From Flavobacterium sp. UBA7680 (GTDB lineage Bacteria > Bacteroidota > Bacteroidia > Flavobacteriales > Flavobacteriaceae): a stretch of DNA of 64,000 bases. The stretch spans positions 1 through 64,000 of the forward strand of contig NZ_DLHA01000022.1 in the NCBI RefSeq assembly GCF_002482975.1. Reading direction: 5' to 3'. Position numbers and translations under genes: made by a program. Shown here piece after piece: positions 19,065 to 27,961 of this stretch. Every line of letters starts with the position of its first letter. Position 1 is the stretch's first letter. The notes beneath the pieces were generated by a model. The model made no database searches. It saw only the letters and a list, made by a program, of their open reading frames with translations, and was not told the DNA's origin.

Positions 19065-20201
19065 ATGAAAAAATACTTTTTTAAACTTTTAGCCACCGCA
19101 TTACTAGGAACTTCTTGTTCTGCGCAGTCTATTAATAGTAATACGAATTTGTCACTTTCAGATAAAAAAGCAACACCTGAAACCGTTTCGCTATATAAAA
19201 AACTGAATCAGCTTACACAAAGCGGTTATCTTTTTGGTCACCAGGACGACTTAGCTTACGGCGTAAACTGGAAATATGAAAACGGAAGAAGTGATATAAA
19301 AGATGTTGTTGGAGATTATCCTGCCCTTTACGGCTGGGACATTGCAGGTTTAGAAAAAGACGATGCCAATAATATAGACGGAATTCCTTTCGTCAAAATG
19401 AAACAATATATTATAGAGGCCAATGAAAGAGGCGGAATCTCAACGATAAGCTGGCATTTTGATAATCCCGCAACCGGAAAAAGTGCGTGGGATAACACGC
19501 TCAACTCTCTAAAAACAATTTTACCGGGTGGAGAAAATCATCAAAAATTTACTTCGTGGTTAGATAAAGCAGCGAATTTCCTTCTTTCTTTAAAAGATAA
19601 AAAAGGAAAAAATATTCCAATTCTATTCAGACCCTATCACGAACTTTCCGGAGGTTGGTTTTGGTGGGGAAAAGGAAATTGTACTCCCGAAGAATTTAAG
19701 AACGCATGGAAATTTACATTTGAATACCTGCAGAAAAAAGGCGTTCATAATTTAATCTATGTTTACAACACAGGAAGTTTCAACTCAAAAGAAGATTTTT
19801 TAACCAATTATCCCGGAGATAATTTTGCAGATATTTTAAGTTTCGATTCATATCAAAACAACAATGATAAAGAAGGAACAAAATTTATTGCAGAAGTTCA
19901 AAATCAGCTTAAAATTTTAAATGAAATAGGTCTTGAAAAACACAAACTAATTGCCGTTGCCGAAGCGGGCTACGAAGCAATTCCAGACCCAAAATGGTGG
20001 ACAGGAACTTTCTCAAAAGCCATTGGCGATTATAAAATATCCTATGTTTTATTATGGCGAAATCACGGCTGGCAGGAAAAAGAGCAAAAAATGCATTATT
20101 ACGCACCGTTCAAAGGTCAAACGAGCGAAAAAGATTTCATCGAATATTACAATCTCGACAAAACCTTATTTGAAAAAGACTTAAAAAAAATTAAAAATTG
20201 A
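19065..20201 (+). CDS. GH26 beta-mannanase lipoprotein
   Basis: Predicted endo- or exo-acting beta-1,4-mannanase, retaining, probably anchored at the cell surface by the lipobox LLGTSCSAQ (about residues 14-22). Signatures are LFGHQDDLAYGVNW, the acid/base region FRPYHELSGGWFWWG and the nucleophile region AVAEAGYE. Its 378 residues fit a single-domain GH26. It leads the plus-strand mannan gene set and is followed after 161 bp by the sugar symporter gene, as in the B. fragilis manA-manB-manC type of operon. Whether it releases mannobiose is inferred from that context. Confidence 0.94.
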   Translation: MKKYFFKLLATALLGTSCSAQSINSNTNLSLSDKKATPETVSLYKKLNQLTQSGYLFGHQDDLAYGVNWKYENGRSDIKDVVGDYPALYGWDIAGLEKDDANNIDGIPFVKMKQYIIEANERGGISTISWHFDNPATGKSAWDNTLNSLKTILPGGENHQKFTSWLDKAANFLLSLKDKKGKNIPILFRPYHELSGGWFWWGKGNCTPEEFKNAWKFTFEYLQKKGVHNLIYVYNTGSFNSKEDFLTNYPGDNFADILSFDSYQNNNDKEGTKFIAEVQNQLKILNEIGLEKHKLIAVAEAGYEAIPDPKWWTGTFSKAIGDYKISYVLLWRNHGWQEKEQKMHYYAPFKGQTSEKDFIEYYNLDKTLFEKDLKKIKN

Positions 20202-20330
20202 GAATTAAAAATTAAAAATCCGCGCCATCTGCGTTCTAAAGAATTCAAAAATAAAATCTGTTTTTATCCGCGTTTTTACGAAGTAAATCCGTTTTATCCG
20301 CGTCAAAAAAACATTAAAATAATTGCCCCA
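20202..20330. repeat. Intergenic ATCCGCG-word repeat
   Basis: Between GH26 and the symporter gene lies a low-complexity repeat. Words such as ATCCGCG and TATCCGCGT recur four times at about 20218, 20267 and 20299, with AATCTG/AAATCCG variants. It resembles the degenerate rich-in-Bacteroidota intergenic repeats seen elsewhere in this window. No ORF is present. Confidence 0.55.
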
Positions 20331-20362
20331 AACTAAACTTTACAACCTTTAAAAAATAACCA

Positions 20363-21754
20363 ATGCACGACAAAATTAGTTTAAAAGAAAAAATCGGTTA
20401 CGGACTTGGAGACGCTGCGTCATCAATGTTCTGGAAAATCTTTAGTATGTATCTTCTGTTTTTCTATACCGATGTTTTCGGATTGGCACCTGCCGTTGTA
20501 GGAACCATGTTCTTGATTACCAGAATCTGGGATTCCTGCTTTGATCCAATTGTTGGAATCATTGCCGACAGAACAAAAACTAAATGGGGAAAATTCAGAC
20601 CTTATCTTTTATGGGTTGCCATTCCTTTTGCCGTAATTGGGGTTTTAACTTTTTACACGCCGGACTTTGACGAAAAAGGAAAAATAATTTACGCCTACGT
20701 AACTTATTCCTTAATGATGATGATTTATTCCTTAATCAACGTTCCATATGCATCACTTTTGGGCGTAATGTCATCTGACCGAAAAGACAGAAACACATTA
20801 TCATCATACCGAATGGTTTTTGCTTTTGGCGGAAGTCTTTTGGCACTTTGGTTAATTGAACCGCTTGTAAATTATTTCGGCGGAAGCTTAAATTCTAAAA
20901 CAGGCTGGCTGGCAACAATTATTGTTTTTGGAGTAATTACAACAGCATTTTTCTGGGCTTGTTTTTTCTTCACAAAAGAAAGAGTAAAACCTATCGAAAA
21001 CGAACAATCAAACTTAAAAGAAGATTTAAAAGATCTTTTAAAAAATAAACCGTGGTGGATTTTATTAGGCGCCGGAATCGGGACTTTAGTTTTTAACTCC
21101 ATTAGAGATGGTGCGGCAGTTTACTATTTTAAATATTATGTAAGCAGCGCTGTAAATTTTGATTTCACGCTTTTTGGAACAGATTTCCATATGACACCAA
21201 CTTCCATTTATTTGGTTTTGGGACAAGCTGCCAATATTATCGGCGTAATTATCGCCACTCCTATCGCCAACAAAATCGGTAAAAAGAACACCTTTTTTGG
21301 TGCAATGGCAGTTGCCTCGATTTTAAGTTTAGCGTTCTATTTCTTCGGAAAAGAAGATGTTCTCCTAATTATGAGTTTTCAGGTTTTAATCAGCATTTGT
21401 GCAGGCTGCATTTTCCCATTAATCTGGTCAATGTATGCAGATAGTGCCGATTACTCAGAATGGAAACAAGGCCGCAGAGCAACCGGATTAGTTTTCTCAG
21501 CTTCATCCATGTCACAAAAATTTGGATGGACCATTGGCGGAGCCGGAACCGGATGGCTTTTAGGTTATTATGGTTTCCAAGCCAATGTTGAACAAACTGC
21601 CGTAACTCAAAACGGAATTCAATTAATGTTAAGCATACTTCCTGCAATCGCAGCCGCAATATCAGTCGCTTTTATATTATTCTATCCTTTATCTGAAGAA
21701 AAACTGCAAACGATAGAACAAGATTTAAACGAAAAAAGAGACCAAACAAAATAA
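20363..21754 (+). CDS. MFS sugar:cation symporter (GPH/MelB-type), probable mannobiose importer
   Basis: An inner-membrane transporter of the glycoside-pentoside-hexuronide family with about 12 hydrophobic segments. The N-terminal [17 protein letters not shown] and the following [24 protein letters not shown] match the GPH signature. The central loop is [18 protein letters not shown], and late motifs include [20 protein letters not shown]. It is encoded 25 bp before the GH130 phosphorylase gene and after GH26. This fits import of the mannobiose made by the lipoprotein mannanases. Substrate is inferred. Confidence 0.93.
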   Translation: MHDKISLKEKIGYGLGDAASSMFWKIFSMYLLFFYTDVFGLAPAVVGTMFLITRIWDSCFDPIVGIIADRTKTKWGKFRPYLLWVAIPFAVIGVLTFYTPDFDEKGKIIYAYVTYSLMMMIYSLINVPYASLLGVMSSDRKDRNTLSSYRMVFAFGGSLLALWLIEPLVNYFGGSLNSKTGWLATIIVFGVITTAFFWACFFFTKERVKPIENEQSNLKEDLKDLLKNKPWWILLGAGIGTLVFNSIRDGAAVYYFKYYVSSAVNFDFTLFGTDFHMTPTSIYLVLGQAANIIGVIIATPIANKIGKKNTFFGAMAVASILSLAFYFFGKEDVLLIMSFQVLISICAGCIFPLIWSMYADSADYSEWKQGRRATGLVFSASSMSQKFGWTIGGAGTGWLLGYYGFQANVEQTAVTQNGIQLMLSILPAIAAAISVAFILFYPLSEEKLQTIEQDLNEKRDQTK

Positions 21755-21779
21755 AAATAAATCAGATACCGAATCAAAA

Positions 21780-22970
21780 ATGACAACAATAACCTCTTCG
21801 ACTACTTTTCTGGATCGAAAAGCAGCATTAGAAAAAGAACATAAAGCACTAATCGAACGAAAAAATACTCCGGAAGAAAATGCTGGAAACGGGATTTATG
21901 AACGTTATAAAAATCCTGTTGTTACCGCATCTCACGTTCCGTTGAACTGGCGTTTTGATTTAAACGAAAAAACAAATCCGTTTTTGCAGGAACGAATTGG
22001 AGTAAATGCCGCTTTCAATGCCGGAGCAATGAAATGGAATGGGAAATATCTTTTGGCAGTTCGTGTTGAAGGAATTGATAGAAAATCATTTTTTGCCATT
22101 GCAGAAAGTCCAAACGGAGTCGATAATTTCAAGTTTTGGGATAAACCCTGCGTAATTCCACAAACCGAAGAACCAGATACAAACGTGTACGACATGCGTT
22201 TAATCAACCATGAAGACGGCTGGGTTTATGGTATTTTTTGTACCGAAAGAAAAGATCCAAAAGCACCAAAAAGCGATACAAGTTCGGCTGTAGCCAATGC
22301 AGGAATCGTACGTTCAAAAGATTTAGTAAATTGGGAAAGATTACCGGACTTAATTTCGAATACCGGACAACAGCGAAATGTTGTTTTACATCCGGAATTC
22401 GTAAACGGAAAATACGCCTTATACACACGTCCGCAAGACGGATTTATTGACGTAGGAAGCGGCGGCGGAATTGGTTTAGGATATGTTGACGATATGACAA
22501 ATCCGGTTGTAAAAGAAGAAAGAATCATCTTTGGTAAACAATATCATACCATTTACGAATTAAAAAATGGTCTTGGCCCTGCCCCAATCAAAACAGAAAA
22601 AGGCTGGTTACATCTTGCACACGGCGTTCGTAATACCGCTGCAGGATTACGCTATACGTTATATATGTTCATGACCGATTTAAATGATATTTCGAAAGTG
22701 ACACACGTTCCGGCCGGACATTTTATGGGCCCAGAAGGAATTGAAAGAGTTGGCGATGTATCAAATGTTTTATTCTCAAACGGATGGATCGAAGATACTG
22801 ACGGAACTGTTTACGTTTATTACGCATCATCAGATACAAGAATGCACGTTGCTGTTTCTTCTGTAGAAAAATTAGTTGATTATGTTATCAATACTCCCGC
22901 AGACACTTTTATTTCTGCAGGTTCAGTAGAAACTATCATCAATCAAATTGAAAAAAATAACGCAATTTAA
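21780..22970 (+). CDS. GH130 4-O-beta-D-mannosyl-D-glucose phosphorylase
   Basis: This cytoplasmic enzyme would split mannosyl-beta-1,4-glucose with phosphate into alpha-mannose-1-phosphate and glucose, saving one ATP per disaccharide. It has no signal peptide. GH130 signatures include [37 protein letters not shown], a catalytic-region TNVYDMRL and an anion-site-rich [17 protein letters not shown]. The 396 residues match the GH130_1 enzymes. It is tightly packed between the symporter gene (25 bp) and the epimerase gene (5 bp), which would make its substrate from mannobiose. Confidence 0.93.
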   Translation: MTTITSSTTFLDRKAALEKEHKALIERKNTPEENAGNGIYERYKNPVVTASHVPLNWRFDLNEKTNPFLQERIGVNAAFNAGAMKWNGKYLLAVRVEGIDRKSFFAIAESPNGVDNFKFWDKPCVIPQTEEPDTNVYDMRLINHEDGWVYGIFCTERKDPKAPKSDTSSAVANAGIVRSKDLVNWERLPDLISNTGQQRNVVLHPEFVNGKYALYTRPQDGFIDVGSGGGIGLGYVDDMTNPVVKEERIIFGKQYHTIYELKNGLGPAPIKTEKGWLHLAHGVRNTAAGLRYTLYMFMTDLNDISKVTHVPAGHFMGPEGIERVGDVSNVLFSNGWIEDTDGTVYVYYASSDTRMHVAVSSVEKLVDYVINTPADTFISAGSVETIINQIEKNNAI

Positions 22971-22975
22971 GTATC

Positions 22976-24166
22976 GTGTGTACAACTGTAAAACAGCTAA
23001 AAACGGAACTAACAACAGAGCTGGATTCTATTTTAAATTATTGGATAAAACATACACTTGATACTCAAAACGAAGGTTTTATTGGGCAGATTGATTTCAA
23101 CGATCATCTAATTGCCAATGCCGAAAAAGGTGCTGTTTTGAATTCAAGAATTCTTTGGACTTTTTCGTCAAGTTATCAAGTCACCAAAAAAGAAAATCAT
23201 AAAAAAATTGCCGAAAGAGCTTTTGATTTTCTTTCAAAATATTTTTATGACGCTGAATTTGGAGGTTTGTTTTGGAGTATTAATGTTGATAAAACGCCAA
23301 AAGATACCAAAAATCAAATCTACGCCTTAGCCTTTGCGATTTATGGTTTAACGGAATATTATGCTATTTCTAAAGATGAAAAAGCTTTAGAAATAGCCAA
23401 AAAATTATATTTTAAAATTCAGGAACACAGTTACGATCCTGTAAACAAAGGCTATCTTGAAGCTTTTACAAGAAATTGGCAGCCTATTGAAGATTTGCGT
23501 TTGAGTGATAAAGATGCCAACGAAAAAAAGACAATGAACACGCATTTGCATATTATTGAGGCGTATGCAAATTTGTATAAAGTATGGAAAGATGAAACGC
23601 TTCGAAAAAACAGCATCGAACTATTAGAAACAATTGAAAAGCATTTCATTAATACCGAAACCGGGCATCTTCGTTTATTTTTTGATGAAAACTGGATCGA
23701 AAAACCGGACGTAATTTCATACGGACACGATATCGAAGCGGCTTGGCTTTTATTGCAATGTGCTGAGATTTTAGAAGATGAAAATTTAGTTGCCAATTAT
23801 AGAAAACATGCTGTTCAAATTGCCGAAGTTACCAAAGAAGGTTTAGATACTGACGGAGGTTTATGGTATGAATTTGATCCCGAAAAAAATGAATTAATTG
23901 CCGAAAAACATTGGTGGGTTCAGGCCGAAGCCTTAATTGGTTTTTACAACGCTTATCAATTATCCGGAAATGAAGATTATCTGGAAATCGTTTTTAAAAA
24001 CTGGAAATTCATAAAAAAACACATTCTCGATCTTAAAAATGGCGAATGGTTTTGGGGAATTTACAGAGATTATTCTTTAATAGAAAAAGACAAAGCCGGA
24101 TTCTGGAAATGTCCTTATCATAACAGCCGAGCTTGTATGGAGTTGATTCAGAGAATTAAAGGTTAA
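22976..24166 (+). CDS. AGE-family disaccharide 2-epimerase (mannobiose/cellobiose 2-epimerase)
   Basis: Predicted to convert the reducing-end mannose of mannobiose to glucose, feeding GH130. It is a cytoplasmic (alpha/alpha)6 barrel of 396 residues. Catalytic-region motifs are NTHLHIIEAYANLYKVW, ISYGHDIEAAWLL and EKHWWVQAEALIGF, which contain the expected histidines, with an Arg-rich start ISRILW-like (NSRILWTFSS). The start is GTG at 22976, 5 bp after the GH130 stop codon; no ATG gives the full N-terminal helix. The pairing with GH130 argues for mannobiose rather than cellobiose or N-acyl-glucosamine. Confidence 0.93.
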   Translation: MCTTVKQLKTELTTELDSILNYWIKHTLDTQNEGFIGQIDFNDHLIANAEKGAVLNSRILWTFSSSYQVTKKENHKKIAERAFDFLSKYFYDAEFGGLFWSINVDKTPKDTKNQIYALAFAIYGLTEYYAISKDEKALEIAKKLYFKIQEHSYDPVNKGYLEAFTRNWQPIEDLRLSDKDANEKKTMNTHLHIIEAYANLYKVWKDETLRKNSIELLETIEKHFINTETGHLRLFFDENWIEKPDVISYGHDIEAAWLLLQCAEILEDENLVANYRKHAVQIAEVTKEGLDTDGGLWYEFDPEKNELIAEKHWWVQAEALIGFYNAYQLSGNEDYLEIVFKNWKFIKKHILDLKNGEWFWGIYRDYSLIEKDKAGFWKCPYHNSRACMELIQRIKG

Positions 24167-24197
24167 AACTTTAAAATCGTTGAGTGAAATTAATTTG

Positions 24198-24333
24198 AAC
24201 ACATAGAAACATAGCTTCTCTCTGTCTTCAAAGGCGTTTCACTTGTATTTAGTACACATAGGCTATGTGTGAGAAACTAGTTTCTTTCTTTAATTTTTTT
24301 TAAGTTAAATATAAATCTATGTTTCTATGTGTT
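24198..24333. repeat. Intergenic inverted repeat with internal palindromes
   Basis: The outer arms are AACACATAGAAACATAG (24198-24214) and CTATGTTTCTATGTGTT (24317-24333), exact reverse complements. Inside lie the hairpin ACACATAGGCTATGTGT (24254-24270) and the palindrome AGAAACTAGTTTCT (24272-24285). It separates the epimerase gene from the next three mannan genes and could end or stabilise the first transcript. Confidence 0.75.
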
Positions 24334-24408
24334 AAAAATTCTTTTATAAATGATATTCAGTGATATTTAAACACTAATAATCAATCAATTGTATTAAAAA
24401 TATTACTT

Positions 24409-24963
24409 ATGAAAACACTCTTTCTTTTTAGTTTATTATTTCTAACTACAATAACAAATGCACAAGGCAACCTTGTCAAAAACCCCGGTTTTGAATATGA
24501 ATTTGTAAACTGGAACGGCAGCGACGCGGCCTATATAACTCCGTATGATAAAAAATCAGGAAAAAGCTGTGCCGCAATCAATCAGTTTGTGGGAGCAGAA
24601 TGGAAAGCTGTTGATCAAACCATAAACATCCCAAAAAATATTTATGCTCTGGAATTCAGCGTTTGGATTAAATCTGAAAGTATCGAAGAGCAAAAAGAAG
24701 CCTACAAAGCCGGAGCAGCAATTGCAGAGTTTACAACTTTAACCGATAAAAAAATTACATCCGAAACTTTTGCCCAGGTAAAAGGAACAACCGAATGGAC
24801 GAATTATAAAAAAACGGTAAAAATTCCAGCCGATGCAAAAAAAGTCCGCATTATGCTTGCTCTCGCACAAACCAACGGCACCATTTATTTTGATGACGTA
24901 AAAGTTACCACTCTTTTAGAAGAAGAGTATTTAAAACAAAATTCAGTAACTACCGAAAAATAA
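24409..24963 (+). CDS. Secreted carbohydrate-binding-module-like protein
   Basis: A small exported protein with a signal peptide ending at ITNAQG (about residue 20). The mature part is a single beta-sandwich resembling CBM4/9/22-type modules: NLVKNPGFEYEFVNWNG at the start, DKKSGKSCAAINQF, WKAVDQTINIPKN and the end signature VRIMLALAQTNGTIYFDDVKV. There is no catalytic domain. It lies 3 bp before a GH26 gene, so it may be made together with that enzyme and help bind mannan at the surface. Family assignment is by eye and moderately secure. Confidence 0.8.
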   Translation: MKTLFLFSLLFLTTITNAQGNLVKNPGFEYEFVNWNGSDAAYITPYDKKSGKSCAAINQFVGAEWKAVDQTINIPKNIYALEFSVWIKSESIEEQKEAYKAGAAIAEFTTLTDKKITSETFAQVKGTTEWTNYKKTVKIPADAKKVRIMLALAQTNGTIYFDDVKVTTLLEEEYLKQNSVTTEK

Positions 24964-24966
24964 GAG

Positions 24967-26202
24967 ATGAAAAAATCAATATTAAAAATAGCCTGCATAA
25001 GTCTATCTATTTTAGCATTTGCAAGCTGTTCTTCCGATAACGAAAAAGAAGACGAAACTATAATAATAGTAGATCCGCCAACACAAAGCGATCCGTTAAC
25101 AACACAAAACGCACCAACTTATATGGTTGATGCAAACGCAACTAAAGAAACCACAGCTTTATTCTACAACTTAAAAAGACTGGCACAAACTAACGTGGCC
25201 ATTGGTCAGCAAGATGCTTTTAATGGTTTTTATCAGGATGCCGGAGGAGATTCAGACATCAAAAAAAACACAGGTTTTGATCCTGCTGTTTTAGGTTCAG
25301 ATTTTATGTTTATTACCGATAAAAACAATAACAATCAGGCCGATAACTGGTTTTATCAGCAAGAAGTAAAAATTACAAGCGATGTTAAAGCCGCTTACGC
25401 GAAAGGCATAATCAACACGTTCAGCTGGCATATAAGAGAACCTTTTAAAGACGAATCTTTTTATGCCGCCGATATGTCGACACAAGAAAAAGCAACAGCT
25501 TTTAAAAGTATTTTACCGGGCGGAACCAATCACGAATGGTACAAGAAAAAACTAGATAAAGTAGCCAGCGTAGTTTTAAATTTAAAAGGCTCAAACGGAG
25601 AATTGATTCCGATAATTTTCAGACCATTTCATGAATTCGACGGAAGCTGGTTTTGGTGGGGCGCAAATTACTGCACTGCCGATGAATACAAACAAGCCTA
25701 TCAATTTACCGTTGATTATTTGAAAAACACAAAAGGCGTTCACAACATTTTATACGCCTTTTCTCCAGACAACTCATATACAACAGAAAGCAGTTATTTA
25801 AGCCGATATCCAGGTGATAAATATGTCGATATTCTGGGAATGGATAATTACGGAGATTTTGCTAATCAAGGCTCTACAGGTTCTGGCAAAGCCAATGCAA
25901 AACTAAAAATGATCTCTGACATTGCTAAAACCAAAGTAAAAATCGCCGCTTTAACCGAAACGGGGTATAGAGTTACAAGTTCAATTCCGCCAGTTACAAA
26001 TTGGTTTTCGACTTATTTATACGACGCTTTAACAGCAAATGATATTCAAGTGAGTTATGTAATGTTTTGGAACAATAACAGCGACGGATATTATGTTCCA
26101 AATGGTTCGGTTTCGAATGCCGCAGATTTTAAAACTTTTAGTACCAAAACAAAATCAGCATTATTGAATTCCCTGCCGAAAATGTATGAAATGCCGAAAT
26201 AA
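24967..26202 (+). CDS. GH26 beta-mannanase lipoprotein (second copy)
   Basis: A second GH26 enzyme, anchored through the lipobox AFASCSSDN (about residues 17-25). An acidic linker with an IIIVDPP stretch precedes the catalytic domain. Signatures are AIGQQDAFNGFYQD, FRPFHEFDGSWFWWG (acid/base region) and ALTETGYR (nucleophile region). It differs clearly from the copy at 19065: the linker is longer, and the -1/-2 loop FWNNNSDGYYVPNG replaces LLWRNHGWQE. The two may have split endo- and exo-activities. It is tightly coupled to the CBM-like gene. Confidence 0.93.
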   Translation: MKKSILKIACISLSILAFASCSSDNEKEDETIIIVDPPTQSDPLTTQNAPTYMVDANATKETTALFYNLKRLAQTNVAIGQQDAFNGFYQDAGGDSDIKKNTGFDPAVLGSDFMFITDKNNNNQADNWFYQQEVKITSDVKAAYAKGIINTFSWHIREPFKDESFYAADMSTQEKATAFKSILPGGTNHEWYKKKLDKVASVVLNLKGSNGELIPIIFRPFHEFDGSWFWWGANYCTADEYKQAYQFTVDYLKNTKGVHNILYAFSPDNSYTTESSYLSRYPGDKYVDILGMDNYGDFANQGSTGSGKANAKLKMISDIAKTKVKIAALTETGYRVTSSIPPVTNWFSTYLYDALTANDIQVSYVMFWNNNSDGYYVPNGSVSNAADFKTFSTKTKSALLNSLPKMYEMPK

Positions 26203-26213
26203 TTCTTGTGTTT

Positions 26214-26329
26214 AGATGGCACACGGATTTCACAGATGAAACGGATTTTCACGGTTATTTTATAAACAATGTAAATAATAAAAAAATCTGTTTTCATCTG
26301 TTTAAATCAGTAAAATCAGTGTGCCATCT
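26214..26329. repeat. Intergenic inverted repeat (GATGGCACAC family)
   Basis: The arms are 26214-26254 (starting AGATGGCACACGGATTTCAC) and 26281-26329 (ending ATCAGTGTGCCATCT). They are imperfect reverse complements with CAGATGAAACGG / TCATCTGTTT in the middle. It fills the gap between the GH26 and GH5 genes. No ORF is present. Confidence 0.7.
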
Positions 26330-26352
26330 CACCCACAACTAAAAAACAAACA

Positions 26353-27639
26353 ATGAAAAACATATTTCTAAAAAACCTCAGCTTTGCTTTAATTCTCTCT
26401 GTAATCGCTTGTCAGGCGCAGGAAAAAATTACTGTAAAAGGAAACCAATTTTATAAAGGTGATAAACCATACGCTTACATTGGAACCAATTATTGGTACG
26501 GAAGCTTACTGGCATCCAAAAAAGTGGGCGACAGAAAAAGATTAATTAGAGAACTGGATTTATTGCAAAAAAACGGAATCGATAATCTAAGAATTTTAGT
26601 TGGCGGCGATGGCGGGAAATACGATTTCACCGTTCGTCCGGCGCTGCAATACGAACAGGGAAAATACGATGAAGATTTACTGGACGGACTTGATTTTATA
26701 ATCAACGAAATGAGCAAACGTAAAATGTATGCCGTTTTATATTTAACAAACAATTGGGAATGGTCTGGCGGAATGTCACAATATTTAGAATGGAATGGAA
26801 AAGGTCCAATTCCGGTTCCGGCGATTCCGCCCAATACGTGGCCACAATTTATGTCGTATACAGAACAATTTCATAGTTGCGAACCTTGTATGAAAGGTTT
26901 AGAAAATCATGTAAAATTTATTATTGGAAGAACAAATTCCTATTCTAAAAAGAAATATACTGAAGATAATACCATTATGGCGTGGCAGGTTGGAAATGAA
27001 CCCCGAACCTTTACACCAGAAAACGAAGCAAAATTCACAGTTTGGCTAAATAACATTGTCGATTTAATTGACAGCTTAGACAAAAACCACTTAATCTCGA
27101 CTGGTTCTGAAGGCAAAAACAGTTCAAATGACAGCATGGAAATTTTTGAACGCACACATCAGAATCCGAATATCGATTATTTGACAATGCATATTTGGCC
27201 AAAAAACTGGAATTGGTTTAAAGCAGATAATGCTGAAAAAACGCTGACAACAACTTTAGAAAATGCGGGAAAATATATTGACGATCACATTAAAGTCGCA
27301 AACAATTTAAAACGCCCTATTATTATTGAAGAATTTGGTTTACCGAGAGAAAACGAAAATTTAATTGCAGGATCTTCTGTTGTAAATAGAGATATTTTCT
27401 ACAATTATATTTTTGGCAGAGTTGCCGAAAGTGTAAAAAATAACGGTCCGTTACAAGCAGCAAATTTCTGGGGATTTGGCGGCGAAGGAAAAGCAGTTAA
27501 CAAAGACGGAAAATGGAACCCCGGCGATCCGTTAACGACAGATCCGCCGCAGGAACCTCAAGGTTTGAATTCTGTTTTTTCTTCGGATAAATCGACATTG
27601 AAAATTGTAAAAGATTATAATTTGAAATTGAAAAAATAA
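26353..27639 (+). CDS. GH5_7-like beta-mannanase/mannosidase lipoprotein
   Basis: A retaining beta-mannan hydrolase of the GH5_7 type, anchored through the lipobox LSVIACQAQ (about residues 15-23). Signatures are the opening YAYIGTNYWYGSLL, LRILVGGDGG, MYAVLYLTNNWEWSGGM, the acid/base region MAWQVGNEPR and the nucleophile region IIIEEFGLPREN. These loops resemble GH5_7 mannanases and exo-acting relatives rather than cellulases. It is the last gene of the plus-strand mannan set. Exo or endo action cannot be told by eye. Confidence 0.92.
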   Translation: MKNIFLKNLSFALILSVIACQAQEKITVKGNQFYKGDKPYAYIGTNYWYGSLLASKKVGDRKRLIRELDLLQKNGIDNLRILVGGDGGKYDFTVRPALQYEQGKYDEDLLDGLDFIINEMSKRKMYAVLYLTNNWEWSGGMSQYLEWNGKGPIPVPAIPPNTWPQFMSYTEQFHSCEPCMKGLENHVKFIIGRTNSYSKKKYTEDNTIMAWQVGNEPRTFTPENEAKFTVWLNNIVDLIDSLDKNHLISTGSEGKNSSNDSMEIFERTHQNPNIDYLTMHIWPKNWNWFKADNAEKTLTTTLENAGKYIDDHIKVANNLKRPIIIEEFGLPRENENLIAGSSVVNRDIFYNYIFGRVAESVKNNGPLQAANFWGFGGEGKAVNKDGKWNPGDPLTTDPPQEPQGLNSVFSSDKSTLKIVKDYNLKLKK

Positions 27640-27961
27640 AGTAATCTTAAACCATATAAGTAATTTAAGAACATGTAAAATTCTGTCTCAATATATTGTA
27701 AAATATAAATAACATATCATCCACCCCCTATTTTTCGTAGAGACGCACAGCAGTGCGTCTTATGTGCAACGAATATACCGACGTTTACAATTAAAAAATA
27801 AAAATATTATTCATCCCTATCTTCCGTAGAGACGCACTGCTGTGCGTCTTATGCGCAAAAAATATACACGACGTAAACTGGACGTAGACGCACTGCTGTG
27901 CGTCTCTACAATATGCGTTATGTGAAATGCATTGTGTGAAATGTGTTTTATAAAAATATAT
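27640..27961. other. Gene-free gap carrying GTAGAGACGCAC repeats
   Basis: This convergent gap between GH5 and the aldo/keto reductase gene holds three copies of a hairpin repeat (listed separately) and AT-rich sequence. Near its start it has AAACCATATAAGT, a word also seen beside the related repeat at 53260-53361. Confidence 0.6.
27737..27909. repeat. Three GTAGAGACGCAC-type hairpin repeats
   Basis: Copies lie at 27737-27760, 27836-27849 and 27884-27909. Each contains GACGCAC..GTGCGTC, able to form a 7-9-bp stem. The third is the most complete, starting with GTAGACGCACTGCTGTGCGT and ending in CTCTAC. They probably act as convergent terminators or are mobile repeat remnants. Confidence 0.75.

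Noticed and set aside
22226..22528. 100-codon minus-strand frame inside the GH130 gene
   Set aside because: Antisense shadow of conserved GH130 codons; no start context or neighbour supports it.
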